A stretch of DNA of 13,230 nt from JAJDGF01 sp031549325 (GCA_031549325.1 JAVBQA010000069.1:1-13230); one strand, 5' to 3'. Numbered from the stretch's first letter, positions 1 to 6,189 are shown. The notes: generated by a model not told the origin, from the sequence alone. A program made the numbers and translations.

Positions 1-185
1 ATGAAGTGATTTGGGGTCGTTTGACCGATGCGCGGAGGCGGCAGGGGATGCGATGGACCAAGGAATACCATCCTGATTGTGGATGGAATGAATGAGCTTT
101 TATCATCGAAACCGACGTTTTGATTTGGCGGAGAGGGTGGACTTCCGACCCTTTTTTAAAGAAGGCGAGCTGCTGTTGTGCCTAA
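1..185. other. Leading gene-poor stretch before the collagen-like gene
   Basis: I see no convincing gene here. A reading frame opens at an ATG at 92 and runs past 185 in a different frame from the collagen gene. Its first 31 codons (starting MSFYHRNRRF) are not GC-biased, and after about 190 it is only a shadow of the collagen repeat. The stretch is less GC-rich than the following gene, as expected for a leader or promoter region. I found no clear sigma-A or sporulation promoter. It may also contain the true N-terminus of the collagen protein if there is a frameshift near 186. Confidence 0.4.
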
Positions 186-941
186 TTGATTGCACAGACC
201 GGAGCCACCGGCCCTGCCGGCGGCCCGACCGGGCCTGCCGGCCCGCAGGGCCCGATTGGCCCGACGGGCGCGACGGGCCCCACCGGCGCGACGGGACCCA
301 CTGGCCCGCAGGGCCCGCTGGGCTTCCCAGGTCCGCAGGGCCTGCAGGGCCCGATCGGCCCGCAGGGGCCCATCGGCGCGACGGGGTTGCAGGGCGTCAC
401 GGGCGCGACCGGCAACACCGGCCCCGGCGGCGTTGGCGCGACCGGCCCCACCGGCTCGACCGGCGCCACGGGCGCAACCGGAACCCAGGGCCTGCAGGGC
501 CCGCAGGGCCCGGGCGTGCTGTTCAACGAAATGTATCTGTACAACCATGGCTCGAACGAGTTCACACCCAATCAGGCGGTCGGTTTTGACCAGCCGCCGG
601 TGCCCAGCGCGTTTGTGCCCGGCATCACGCTGATCGGCAGCAACACGCTGGAGCTGTCGAACGCGGGCTTCTACCGCGTGGACTACTCGTTCATCCCCAG
701 CTCCATCAACACCACGCTCGCGCTGTTCCTGAACGGCGTGGAGATCCCCGGCTCTCGCTACACCGCAGCCGATGCGCCTGTGATGATCAAGGGCGTCGCG
801 CTGTTCCAGCTGGCGGGCGCGCTGCCGGCCTTCCTGCAGCTGCGCAATGTCAGCGCGACGGATAACGCCGTGCTGGACGTGGGCGCGCTGCCGGGCACCG
901 TCAACGCCAGCCTGTATATCACCGGCATTGTAGCCGTGTAA
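186..941 (+). CDS. Collagen-like glycine-rich protein with BclA-type C-terminal domain (spore-surface candidate)
   Basis: About 251 aa. Residues 5-110 are Gly-X-Y triplets rich in GPT, GAT, GPQ and GPI. The register breaks at Gly12-Gly13 and around Gly79-Gly84. Residues 111-251 form a non-repetitive beta-rich domain starting VLFNEMYLYN and ending in SLYITGIVAV, resembling the C1q/TNF-like trimerisation head of BclA-family exosporium proteins. In that family the collagen stalk trimerises and forms filaments on the spore surface; that role here is inferred. There is no signal peptide, as usual for spore-coat collagens made in the mother cell. The start is doubtful. The frame opens at TTG 186 directly after an in-frame TAA (183-185), and the nearest SD-like sequence (AAAGAAGG, 158-165) is about 20 nt away. 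No in-frame ATG precedes the repeat, so the N-terminus may be frameshifted from the frame opening at 92. The reading frame and product class are secure; the 5' end is not. Confidence 0.8.
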   Translation: MIAQTGATGPAGGPTGPAGPQGPIGPTGATGPTGATGPTGPQGPLGFPGPQGLQGPIGPQGPIGATGLQGVTGATGNTGPGGVGATGPTGSTGATGATGTQGLQGPQGPGVLFNEMYLYNHGSNEFTPNQAVGFDQPPVPSAFVPGITLIGSNTLELSNAGFYRVDYSFIPSSINTTLALFLNGVEIPGSRYTAADAPVMIKGVALFQLAGALPAFLQLRNVSATDNAVLDVGALPGTVNASLYITGIVAV

Positions 942-954
942 CCCGGTCAAAAAA

Positions 955-994
955 CCGGAGGCCGGTGGATCGCTCCACCGGCCTCCGGGCTTTT
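955..994. terminator. Bidirectional intrinsic terminator between convergent genes
   Basis: A perfect 15-bp inverted repeat (CCGGAGGCCGGTGGA, 955-969, and its complement, 974-988) with loop TCGC. It is followed by GCTTTT on the + strand. On the minus strand the stem is followed by a run of six Ts (complement of 949-954). It lies 13 bp after the collagen stop and 18 bp from the end of the minus-strand gene, so it can stop both. Confidence 0.9.
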
Positions 995-1011
995 GAAACA
1001 TCCCCGCGCGG

Positions 1012-1506
1012 CTATTCCCTGGCCAGGCTGTTCACCGGGCCGCTGCGCTTGCCGGTGATGTGCTCGATCGTCATGCGCAGCATCAGCACGTTTCGGGCCG
1101 CCCGCTGCATGTCCCCCGCGATCTGCTCCACCGGCACGTCGAACACGCCCGCGGTGAACCGCCCGAGCGCCTCGGCAGCCTCGTCTTCCGGCAGCCGCTC
1201 GACCCGCCCGTAGCAGATCACGCTCTCGTAGTGCGCCGTGTATTTCGCGAGCTCCGGCACGTGGGCGAGCACCGCGCTGAAGCAGGCGCGCGGATCCTTG
1301 TCCAGCAGGTCCAGCTTCTTGCCCTGCCTGGCGCAGTGCAGCAGCAGGTGGCCGTCCACATAGGCGCAGTTGATCGGCACCGCGTGGGGATACCCCAGCT
1401 CGTCCGGCACGAGCGACAGCGTGCCCCACTTGGCCAGGCCCAGCAGCTGGCGCGCCTCCTGCTCGGGTAGCTCCCGATCTTTCCGCCGCATCCGGGTGAA
1501 TTCCAT
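1012..1506 (-). CDS. Nim-like pyridoxamine 5'-phosphate oxidase-family flavin-binding protein
   Basis: 164 aa. It belongs to the FMN-binding split-barrel (PNPOx-like) superfamily and resembles NimA-type '5-nitroimidazole resistance' proteins. Seen: the opening MRRKDREL, then GTLSLVPDELGYPHAVPINC for the first barrel strands, the LLHCARQGKKLDLLDKDPR segment typical of the family, and a VICYGRVERL strand. Family members bind FMN or a related flavin and reduce small molecules; the substrate cannot be deduced, and many homologues have no link to nitroimidazoles. ATG 1506 is chosen because GAAAGGACG lies about 8 nt upstream; an internal Met at residue 6 is the alternative. Only 16 nt separate it from the upstream yaaA stop, so the two are probably co-transcribed from yaaA. 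It ends at the shared bidirectional terminator. Confidence 0.82.
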   Translation of the reverse strand: MEFTRMRRKDRELPEQEARQLLGLAKWGTLSLVPDELGYPHAVPINCAYVDGHLLLHCARQGKKLDLLDKDPRACFSAVLAHVPELAKYTAHYESVICYGRVERLPEDEAAEALGRFTAGVFDVPVEQIAGDMQRAARNVLMLRMTIEHITGKRSGPVNSLARE

Positions 1507-1522
1507 GGTGTGCCACGTCCTT

Positions 1523-2296
1523 TCAGCGCATTTGAATGAACAGATAATCCCGCTCCGACGAGCCGCCCGGCACGAACCGGTAGCCCGCCCAGTCGAAGTC
1601 CTTCAGCCCGTCCGGCCGGTCGACCCGGTTTTTGATGAGGAAGCGCGCCATCTGGCCGCGCGCCGCGCGGATGGTGGCCACCGTGCCGCGCGCGCCGCCC
1701 GGCCTCTGCACCTGAAAGCGGCAGCCGATCAGCGCGTCGCCGGGCAGCAGGTGGGGGACGACCAGCTGGGCGTAGTCCACGGACGCCAGGTTGACGACCG
1801 GTTCGCCCGTCTCAAACAGCTTGTCCCGGATGCGGCGGCCCCACAGCGAGTACAGGTCCTGCCCCTCCGCGCGCAGCCCCCGCAGCCCCAGCCGGTGGGG
1901 GAGCACCGAGTCCAGCGGGCGCAGCAGCCCGTAGAGCGCGCTCAGCAAGCGCAGGTGATCCTGGGCGAACGCGAAGTCGTCCGCGGTAAAGTCCATGGCG
2001 TCCAGGTTGCGGTAGGCCGCGCCCCAGTAGGCCAGCAGCGCGGGCGCGCCGGGCGCGCGCGGGTCGAAGCGCTGATAGGCGTCGAACAGCGCCAGGGCCC
2101 GCTTTTCGTCCACGTCCAGCAGGCTCTCGAGCTCCCACGGCGCGAGGGCTCGCACGCACTGGGCGATGCGCGCCGCCACATCGGGGAACAGCGCGGGGGT
2201 CGGACAAACGTCCGGCCGCTCGACCGCCCGCGTGTTGCGCGCGGGCGCCAGCATCGAGATCACAGCCGCGCCCCCCTTCACGATGGTTTCTGTCAT
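1523..2296 (-). CDS. yaaA: YaaA-family peroxide-stress protein (DUF328)
   Basis: 257 aa, matching the usual length (E. coli YaaA is 258). Conserved blocks in order: DDFAFAQDHLRLLSALYGLL followed by RPLD, DLYSLWGRRIRDKL, VVNLASVDYAQLV, and ARGQMARFLIKNR near the C-terminus. In E. coli, YaaA lowers free intracellular iron under hydrogen peroxide stress and so limits Fenton damage, and the fold binds DNA; the same role is assumed here. The usual N-terminal ISPAKT motif appears as LAPARNT, a visible divergence. The frame stays open far upstream (to 3316), but that part is low-complexity read-through opposite codons of the Cys-rich gene. ATG 2296 gives family length, though its SD is weak. It is the first gene of a probable two-gene unit with the Nim-like gene. 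Confidence 0.88.
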   Translation of the reverse strand: MTETIVKGGAAVISMLAPARNTRAVERPDVCPTPALFPDVAARIAQCVRALAPWELESLLDVDEKRALALFDAYQRFDPRAPGAPALLAYWGAAYRNLDAMDFTADDFAFAQDHLRLLSALYGLLRPLDSVLPHRLGLRGLRAEGQDLYSLWGRRIRDKLFETGEPVVNLASVDYAQLVVPHLLPGDALIGCRFQVQRPGGARGTVATIRAARGQMARFLIKNRVDRPDGLKDFDWAGYRFVPGGSSERDYLFIQMR

Positions 2297-2540
2297 TCTA
2301 TCAAATCCACGGAACGAAAGCAACACTTTGCCTGCCAACCGCTGTTCGCCGCGCGCTTTGCGCGACAAAATCCCCCTGGACGCAAATCCAGGGTACAAAC
2401 GAGCCGGCGGAGCCGCCGGAAACTGCCCGCCCAGCCCGAACATCCGTGCCCGCAAACCGGTGTTGTCGCGTTGCGGGTACGGATGAAGGGATGACCGGGC
2501 TGGTCGGGGGGATTTTGTTACACGGGGGGAGAGGATGGGA
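2297..2540. other. Gap between the Cys-rich gene and yaaA with several hairpins
   Basis: 244 bp without a supported gene. It contains three inverted repeats. CCCTGGA/TCCAGGG (2374-2380/2387-2393) is followed on the minus strand by GGGATTTTG and could act as a weak terminator for the upstream minus-strand gene. CCGGCGG/CCGCCGG (2404-2410/2413-2419) has a 2-nt loop. TCCGTGCCCGCAA/TTGCGGGTACGGA (2443-2455/2471-2483) has one mismatch. No recognisable sigma-A promoter for yaaA was found. Confidence 0.5.
2374..2393 (-). terminator. Weak candidate terminator, minus strand
   Basis: A 7-bp stem (CCCTGGA/TCCAGGG) with a 6-nt loop is followed, reading leftward, by GG then GATTTTG. The stem is short and the T run is only four, so termination is likely partial. 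It sits 148 bp after the stop of the Cys-rich gene and about 78 bp before yaaA. Confidence 0.35.
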
Positions 2541-4664
2541 TTATTCGTCGGATGCGGAGGGGTCCGGGCATTCGTACGGCGAGTCGCAGTCGCCGCAGAT
2601 GCACGATGAGTCGCAGTCGCAGCCGTTACACGAGGGCTTGCAGTTGCAGCACTTGCGCGAGGGCTTGCAGTTGCGGCAGTTGCGCGACGGTTTGCAGTTG
2701 CAGCAGTTGCAGCGCTTGCACGACGGCTTGCAGTTACCGCAGTCGCACGGGGGTTTGCAGTTGCCGCAGTCGCAGGAAGGCTTGCAGTGGCAGCGCTTGC
2801 ACGGGGGTTTGCAGTCGCGGCAGTCGCACGGCGGCTCGCAGTCGCCGCTGTCGTCGCAGTCGTCGCAGTCGCACGGCGGCTCGCAGTCACCGCAGTCGCA
2901 CGGGGGCTCGCAGTCACCGCAGTCACCGCAGTCATCGCAGCCGCAGCAGTCGCAGGAAGGCTTGCAGTGGCAGCGTTTGCACGGGGGTCTGCAGTCGCGG
3001 CAGTCGCACGGCGGCTCGCAGTCGTCGCAGTCGCACGACGGTTCACAGTCGTCGCAGTCGCACGGGCGACAGCAATCACAGGGGCAGTCGCACTCCTCGC
3101 AGGGGCACGGTTTGCACGGCCTGCACCGTTTGCACGGCTTGCACGGTTTACACGGCTTACACGGCTTGCACGGCTTACACGGTTTGCACGGCCTGCGCAC
3201 GTTGTACAGCGAGACGCGCACCACCGGGACACGCTCATCCACCGTGACCCACACCGGGACGGGATCGAGCAGATAGCCGGTCGGGGACTGGATTTCGGTG
3301 AGCGAATAGCGGCCAAAGTCCAGCTCGGGGGAGGAAGCCATGCCCTGCTCGTCGGTGATCAGCACGGCGATTTCCGTGCCGGATTCATCGCGCAGCGAGT
3401 ATTGAGCGCCCTGAAGCGCGCGGTCCGGGCAGCAGTAATCGCATTTGCACAGCAGCAGGCGCCCCTTCTCGGGCCGCTTTGTGTTGAGCAGGCGCACGCG
3501 CTGATCCGGGGGTGGGTCGATGGACGCAACCACCGGGATGGGGCCCGGGAGGGGCAGATAGCCATCCGGCGGAGCGACCTCCACCAGCAGATAGCTGCCG
3601 GGCAGCAGCGAGCAGAAGCTGATCTCGCCGCCAGCTCCGGTCTGATCCTCAAACAGCGTTACGCCATCGGTCGTCTGGAGCTCGAAGCGCACGCCCTGGA
3701 GCGGCAGCTCGCCATCCGGGTCTTCGGCACATTTATACACATGCACGCAAGCCAGAGGCTGCGTCAGCTCGTTTCGAAAGTCGGTTTCAAGCGGCGTCGG
3801 CATCATCACCGCCTGGGAGATTCTAAGGCCGCTGTCGGCGATCAGCGGCACCACATCCACGCCGTACAGCACGCGGCTCAGGCTCGCGCTGAGCACGAAT
3901 TCCGTCGGGAGCGCGCTTTCCTCATACGAGATATACAGGCTGTCGCCGTTCAGGATCTGCGTGATGGGCTGGCCGTCTTCGTCTTCAATTTGCAGCGGCA
4001 GGCCGGACGCGTGGCTGAACACCTCAAACAGCTTGTTTTGCAGCAGAGCGCCCACCCCGAAGACGCGGATCGGGCCCGCCACGAAGCGGTCGTTCCGCTT
4101 GGTCATGCGCATCTGCGTGTCGTCGAAGAGGATCTGAGCGGGCTGGACGCTGTTCCAGATGTCGTCCAATGTCCAGCCGTTGCCCACGTTGCTGAGCAGG
4201 TAGTTGTACAGCAGCAGCGCGTTCGGCGGGTTGGCCGAACCGAGCGTAAAGGGAGGGGCGTCCAGCACATGCCAGATCGCGCCCTGCGTGCCCTGGAAGG
4301 CCTCGACTTCGGTGAGGGATGGAATCCCGAGGATCTCGCGCAGGCGCGACAGCGGCACATAGGGATAGCTGTGGTTGGCGATCCAGCGGAGCAGGTTGAC
4401 CTTCGCGAGGTCGAACAGCTGGCTGATCTCGGCGTCGCTTCCGGCGTGATAGCTGGAGTTGTAAACCATACTGGTGGCCAGATCCACGCAGAATCCCTGA
4501 TGGTTGGCGCCGTTTTCGGCGATGTTGAACAGCGAGGTGAAGTGATCGACGCCATCGGCGTCTAAGATGGACGCGCCAAAGATTCGATGGGTGACAACAT
4601 ACGAGTTCGCCGCGGGCGCGGCGTTTTTCAATGAAACGGATTTCTTCTGACGTGTATTGCCCAT
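2541..4664 (-). CDS. Thioester-domain/SpaA-like protein with giant cysteine-rich tail (candidate spore-surface adhesin)
   Basis: 707 aa in four parts. (1) Residues about 20-140 resemble a TQXA/thioester domain: GFCVD places Cys59 and FQGTQGAIW places Gln127, the pair that forms an internal thioester in Gram-positive adhesins. (2) Residues about 140-303 are an unassigned beta-rich linker. (3) Two SpaA/Cna_B-like domains (about 304-396 and 398-491), each with a plausible Lys-Glu-Asn isopeptide trio: K311/E362/N394 and K407/E457/N488. (4) Residues 493-707 carry about 71 cysteines, first as repeated Cys-Lys-Pro triplets, then as CDC, DDCEPPC and NCKPSC units. Thioester adhesins normally carry a signal peptide and LPXTG anchor; this N-terminus (MGNTRQKKSVSLKN) is hydrophilic and the C-terminus (PDPSASDE) has no anchor. 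Release by mother-cell lysis and assembly into an exosporium through the Cys-rich tail (compare CdeC/CdeM of C. difficile) would fit. ATG 4664 has AAAGGAGT about 8 nt upstream. A sigma-E/K-like -10 lies 72 bp upstream. Domain calls are firm; the spore role is inferred. Confidence 0.85.
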   Translation of the reverse strand: MGNTRQKKSVSLKNAAPAANSYVVTHRIFGASILDADGVDHFTSLFNIAENGANHQGFCVDLATSMVYNSSYHAGSDAEISQLFDLAKVNLLRWIANHSYPYVPLSRLREILGIPSLTEVEAFQGTQGAIWHVLDAPPFTLGSANPPNALLLYNYLLSNVGNGWTLDDIWNSVQPAQILFDDTQMRMTKRNDRFVAGPIRVFGVGALLQNKLFEVFSHASGLPLQIEDEDGQPITQILNGDSLYISYEESALPTEFVLSASLSRVLYGVDVVPLIADSGLRISQAVMMPTPLETDFRNELTQPLACVHVYKCAEDPDGELPLQGVRFELQTTDGVTLFEDQTGAGGEISFCSLLPGSYLLVEVAPPDGYLPLPGPIPVVASIDPPPDQRVRLLNTKRPEKGRLLLCKCDYCCPDRALQGAQYSLRDESGTEIAVLITDEQGMASSPELDFGRYSLTEIQSPTGYLLDPVPVWVTVDERVPVVRVSLYNVRRPCKPCKPCKPCKPCKPCKPCKRCRPCKPCPCEECDCPCDCCRPCDCDDCEPSCDCDDCEPPCDCRDCRPPCKRCHCKPSCDCCGCDDCGDCGDCEPPCDCGDCEPPCDCDDCDDSGDCEPPCDCRDCKPPCKRCHCKPSCDCGNCKPPCDCGNCKPSCKRCNCCNCKPSRNCRNCKPSRKCCNCKPSCNGCDCDSSCICGDCDSPYECPDPSASDE
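2544..3188 (-). repeat. Cys-rich coding repeat region (9-bp CKP triplets and longer CDC/EPPC units)
   Basis: This encodes residues 493-707 of the thioester/SpaA protein. About 3110-3188 is a 9-bp tandem repeat (cacggcttg and variants on the + strand) encoding Cys-Lys-Pro. From 2544 to about 3100, longer imperfect units recur (encoding CDCRDC..PPCKRCHCKPSCDC twice, and CDCGDCEPPC). Such repeats can expand or contract by slippage in multiples of 9 or more bases without breaking the frame. They also create long false reading frames on the other strand. Confidence 0.85.
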
Positions 4665-4736
4665 TAATCAAGACTCCTTTTGTATTATTTGTCGATCGAA
4701 GACGTTTTCGGGCGTTCGATAGGAGGAGGGACACCA

Positions 4737-4767
4737 TATACTATGATTCTGTTGGTCTTTTGTTACC
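4737..4767 (-). promoter_or_regulatory. Candidate sigma-E/sigma-K sporulation promoter for the Cys-rich gene
   Basis: Reading leftward, CATAGTATA (complement of 4737-4745) matches the CATANNNTA -10 element shared by mother-cell sigma factors E and K. About 15 nt upstream is AACA, resembling the sigma-K -35 (mACm), although the usual spacing is 16-17. Transcription would start near 4730, giving a leader of about 65 nt before the ATG at 4664. This is a motif match only. Confidence 0.45.
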
Positions 4768-4817
4768 GTAGAACCATGGTGACGCGCGCCGGGCGGTGAT
4801 CCGGGCGTCGGATTGTG

Positions 4818-4976
4818 ATACCAATTCAAAATATTAACGCCACGTCGCGCCGGATTTTTTTTTGCCCTGCGGCGTCGCCCTCCGCTTAGCGTAGCTCTGC
4901 TACGCTGCACTCCAGCTCCTTGCAGGGCGAAAAAAACGCTCGCCGCTTTGGAGGCGTTACTATTTTTCATTGGTAT
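4818..4976. mobile_element. 159-bp MITE-like palindromic element
   Basis: The ends are 24-bp inverted repeats (4818-4841 and 4953-4976) matching at 21 of 24 positions; both start ATACCAAT and end TAACGCC going inward. Inside are further nested inverted segments: GCCCTGC (4864-4870) with GCAGGGC (4922-4928), a run of nine Ts facing a run of seven As, and a central GCGTAGC-TCT-GCTACGC hairpin. The whole could fold into one long imperfect hairpin. A TA dinucleotide lies at both ends (4819-4820, 4974-4975), which would fit insertion at TA by a mariner/IS630-type transposase. It encodes nothing convincing. It lies in the gene-free region between the Cys-rich gene and the first VOC gene. Confidence 0.65.
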
Positions 4977-4981
4977 GAAAA

Positions 4982-5017
4982 CCCGCCTGAGCGGGGAACC
5001 ATCCCGCCGGCCGGCGG
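4982..5017. repeat. Small GC-rich hairpin and perfect palindrome
   Basis: CCCGC-CTGA-GCGGG (4982-4995) is followed by the 14-bp perfect palindrome CCGCCGGCCGGCGG (5004-5017). No T run follows, so a terminator is unlikely. It lies just upstream of the sigma-A promoter and could be a protein-binding site or a chance product of high GC. Confidence 0.4.
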
Positions 5018-5041
5018 CGGTTGCCGGGGCGAAAAATGCGC

Positions 5042-5070
5042 TTGCCAGAATCATTCGAACGCGCTATAGT
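5042..5070 (+). promoter_or_regulatory. Sigma-A promoter for the first VOC gene
   Basis: TTGCCA (5042-5047), a 17-bp spacer and TATAGT (5065-5070) closely match the sigma-A consensus. Transcription would start near 5077, giving a leader of about 28 nt to the ATG at 5105. No T-box, riboswitch or obvious operator is visible in that short leader. Confidence 0.75.
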
Positions 5071-5104
5071 AGTAACCAGCCACAAAGCAAGGAGGGTATG
5101 CATC

Positions 5105-5518
5105 ATGGCAAAGGCATTGGCGCACGCAGCAATCACCGTGAAGGATATGCAGGCATCGCTCAAGTTCTACACAGAGGGCCTGGGGCTCAAGAAGGTGTTC
5201 GAGATCCCCAATCCCAAGGACGGCTCGCCCTGGATCGTCTATCTGAACGTGTGCCCCGGCCAGTTCGTGGAGCTGTTCTACGATGGCGTCGAGGAGAACC
5301 CCTGGCGGCCCGAGCTGCTGGGCGTGAACCACCTGTGCTTTGAGGTAGAGGACATCCACAAGGCCTCGCAGCAGGTGCTGGACGCCGGGTTCGCCATGGA
5401 CGTCATGCCCAATCAGGGCTGCGATTTCAACTGGCAGTCCTGGACCAAGGACCCCAACGGCGTCCGCGTGGAGCTGATGCAGATCGATCCCCAGTCGCCG
5501 CACGCCCAGTACATGTAG
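5105..5518 (+). CDS. VOC-superfamily protein, glyoxalase I-like, full metal-ligand set
   Basis: 137 aa with the paired beta-alpha-beta-beta-beta modules of the vicinal oxygen chelate fold. All four standard metal-ligand positions are filled: His7 (AHAAITV), Glu56 (QFVELFY), His76 (VNHLCFEV) and Glu123 (VRVELMQ). The FYTEGLGLKKVF segment after the first helix is typical of lactoylglutathione lyase-like proteins. Members bind one divalent metal and catalyse isomerisation, lyase or epimerisation chemistry, so the fold alone does not give a substrate; methylglyoxal detoxification is one option. ATG 5105 follows AAGGAGGG by about 8 nt. The frame stays open upstream to 5021, but that part lacks an SD and overlaps the promoter. 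A second VOC gene follows after 119 bp. Confidence 0.88.
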   Translation: MAKALAHAAITVKDMQASLKFYTEGLGLKKVFEIPNPKDGSPWIVYLNVCPGQFVELFYDGVEENPWRPELLGVNHLCFEVEDIHKASQQVLDAGFAMDVMPNQGCDFNWQSWTKDPNGVRVELMQIDPQSPHAQYM

Positions 5519-5542
5519 TGCCAATTCAGCGCTTCGTTGGGC

Positions 5543-5614
5543 AGGGCGCGTTTCAAAAGCGCCGAAAGCGCAATGGGCTGCGGCCTGCGCTTCCTCCCTT
5601 TCTGAAGCGCGCCT
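5543..5614 (+). repeat. Long imperfect intergenic hairpin between two VOC genes
   Basis: Outer arms 5543-5559 and 5598-5614 pair with two bulges and a GU wobble, and inner arms GAAAGCGCA and TGCGCTTCC extend the structure. There is no T run after it, so it is more likely an RNA processing or stability element than a terminator. It ends just before the SD of the second VOC gene and could tune its translation. Confidence 0.45.
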
Positions 5615-5637
5615 GAAGAGAGGAGGGCCATGCCCGA

Positions 5638-6111
5638 ATGGACAAGATTTCAACCAACCGCGTCATCAAGGTGGGCGTCGTGACCCACGATGTGGAGGAG
5701 ACCTATCAGAAGTTCTGCGCGCTGTTCAACGTGCTGGAGCCGTACGACAGCCACAGCGCGCCCGCCGGCGATTTCGAGCGGTTCAAGTACAAAAAATACA
5801 AGGGCCAGCCTGCCGACCACACGCCGATGAAGGTCAAGTGCGTGTATCTGGATCCGATCTACTTCGAGATCGTGCAGCCGCTGGGCGAGGCGGACAGCCC
5901 CTGGCACGACCACCTGAAACAGCACGGCACCAGCGTCTGCTTCATCGCGCTGTACATCGAGGGCTTCGAGCAGCACATCGACCTGATGGGCAAGCAGGGC
6001 TTCCCGCTGATCTTCGAGGAGGAGAAGGGCTACGAGCGCTACGCCTACTTCGACACGCTCAAGACGCTCGGCTTCACGCTGGAGATGAAGGAGCGCATTC
6101 CGAAACAGTGA
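5638..6111 (+). CDS. VOC-superfamily protein with degenerate metal site
   Basis: 157 aa, resembling methylmalonyl-CoA epimerase-type VOC proteins and the two others in this window (9105-9560, 12765-13220). Shared features are the V..VGVV..DVEETYQ start, KYKGQPADHTPMKVK before the central strand, YFEIVQP, and YERYAYFDTLKTLGF near the end. By alignment the four ligand positions read Lys11, Glu77, Phe102 and Glu149: the usual His/Gln and the second His (HHI in its relatives, CFI here) are gone. It probably does not bind metal in the standard way and may be a binding or regulatory partner, or use metal-free chemistry. ATG 5638 is about 10 nt after GAGGAGGG; the nearby ATG at 5630 is in another frame that soon stops. 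It converges on the isomerase/SDR operon. Confidence 0.85.
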   Translation: MDKISTNRVIKVGVVTHDVEETYQKFCALFNVLEPYDSHSAPAGDFERFKYKKYKGQPADHTPMKVKCVYLDPIYFEIVQPLGEADSPWHDHLKQHGTSVCFIALYIEGFEQHIDLMGKQGFPLIFEEEKGYERYAYFDTLKTLGFTLEMKERIPKQ

Positions 6112-6189
6112 TTCCTGCCGGCGGGAGCCAGGGCCGCGGCCGGCGCTGGAGGGGCTCGCCCCGCCAGGCCTCCCCGGGGCTTTGCCCAA

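Noticed and set aside
955..988. Riboswitch or attenuator
   Set aside because: The hairpin lies between two convergent gene ends and has simple terminator features on both strands.
156..1001. Minus-strand frame of 281 codons across the collagen gene
   Set aside because: It is the mirror of the Gly-X-Y repeat, Arg/Ala-rich throughout, and overlaps the terminator.
2560..3190. CRISPR-like array of short repeats
   Set aside because: The repeats are 9-bp-based codon repeats within a coding frame, without uniform repeats and unique spacers.
2297..3316. N-terminal extension of yaaA by about 340 residues
   Set aside because: The extension is repetitive Ala/Thr/Arg read-through across the Cys-rich coding repeat; homologues are about 258 aa, matching a start at 2296.
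2787..4565. Long + strand open frame opposite the Cys-rich gene (592 codons) and several others over 2446-3276
   Set aside because: They lie antisense to a well-supported gene, consist of low-complexity Ala/Val/Arg or Ser/Gln runs created by the repeat and high GC, and lack a plausible SD or domain.
4668..5054. Minus-strand 128-codon frame in the gene-free region
   Set aside because: It runs through the MITE-like hairpin and shows no domain; composition fits chance.
5519..5530. CCAATTCA near 5521 as a second copy of the MITE end (also at 4821)
   Set aside because: Only about 8 bp match and the following sequence differs; no partner inverted repeat was found nearby.
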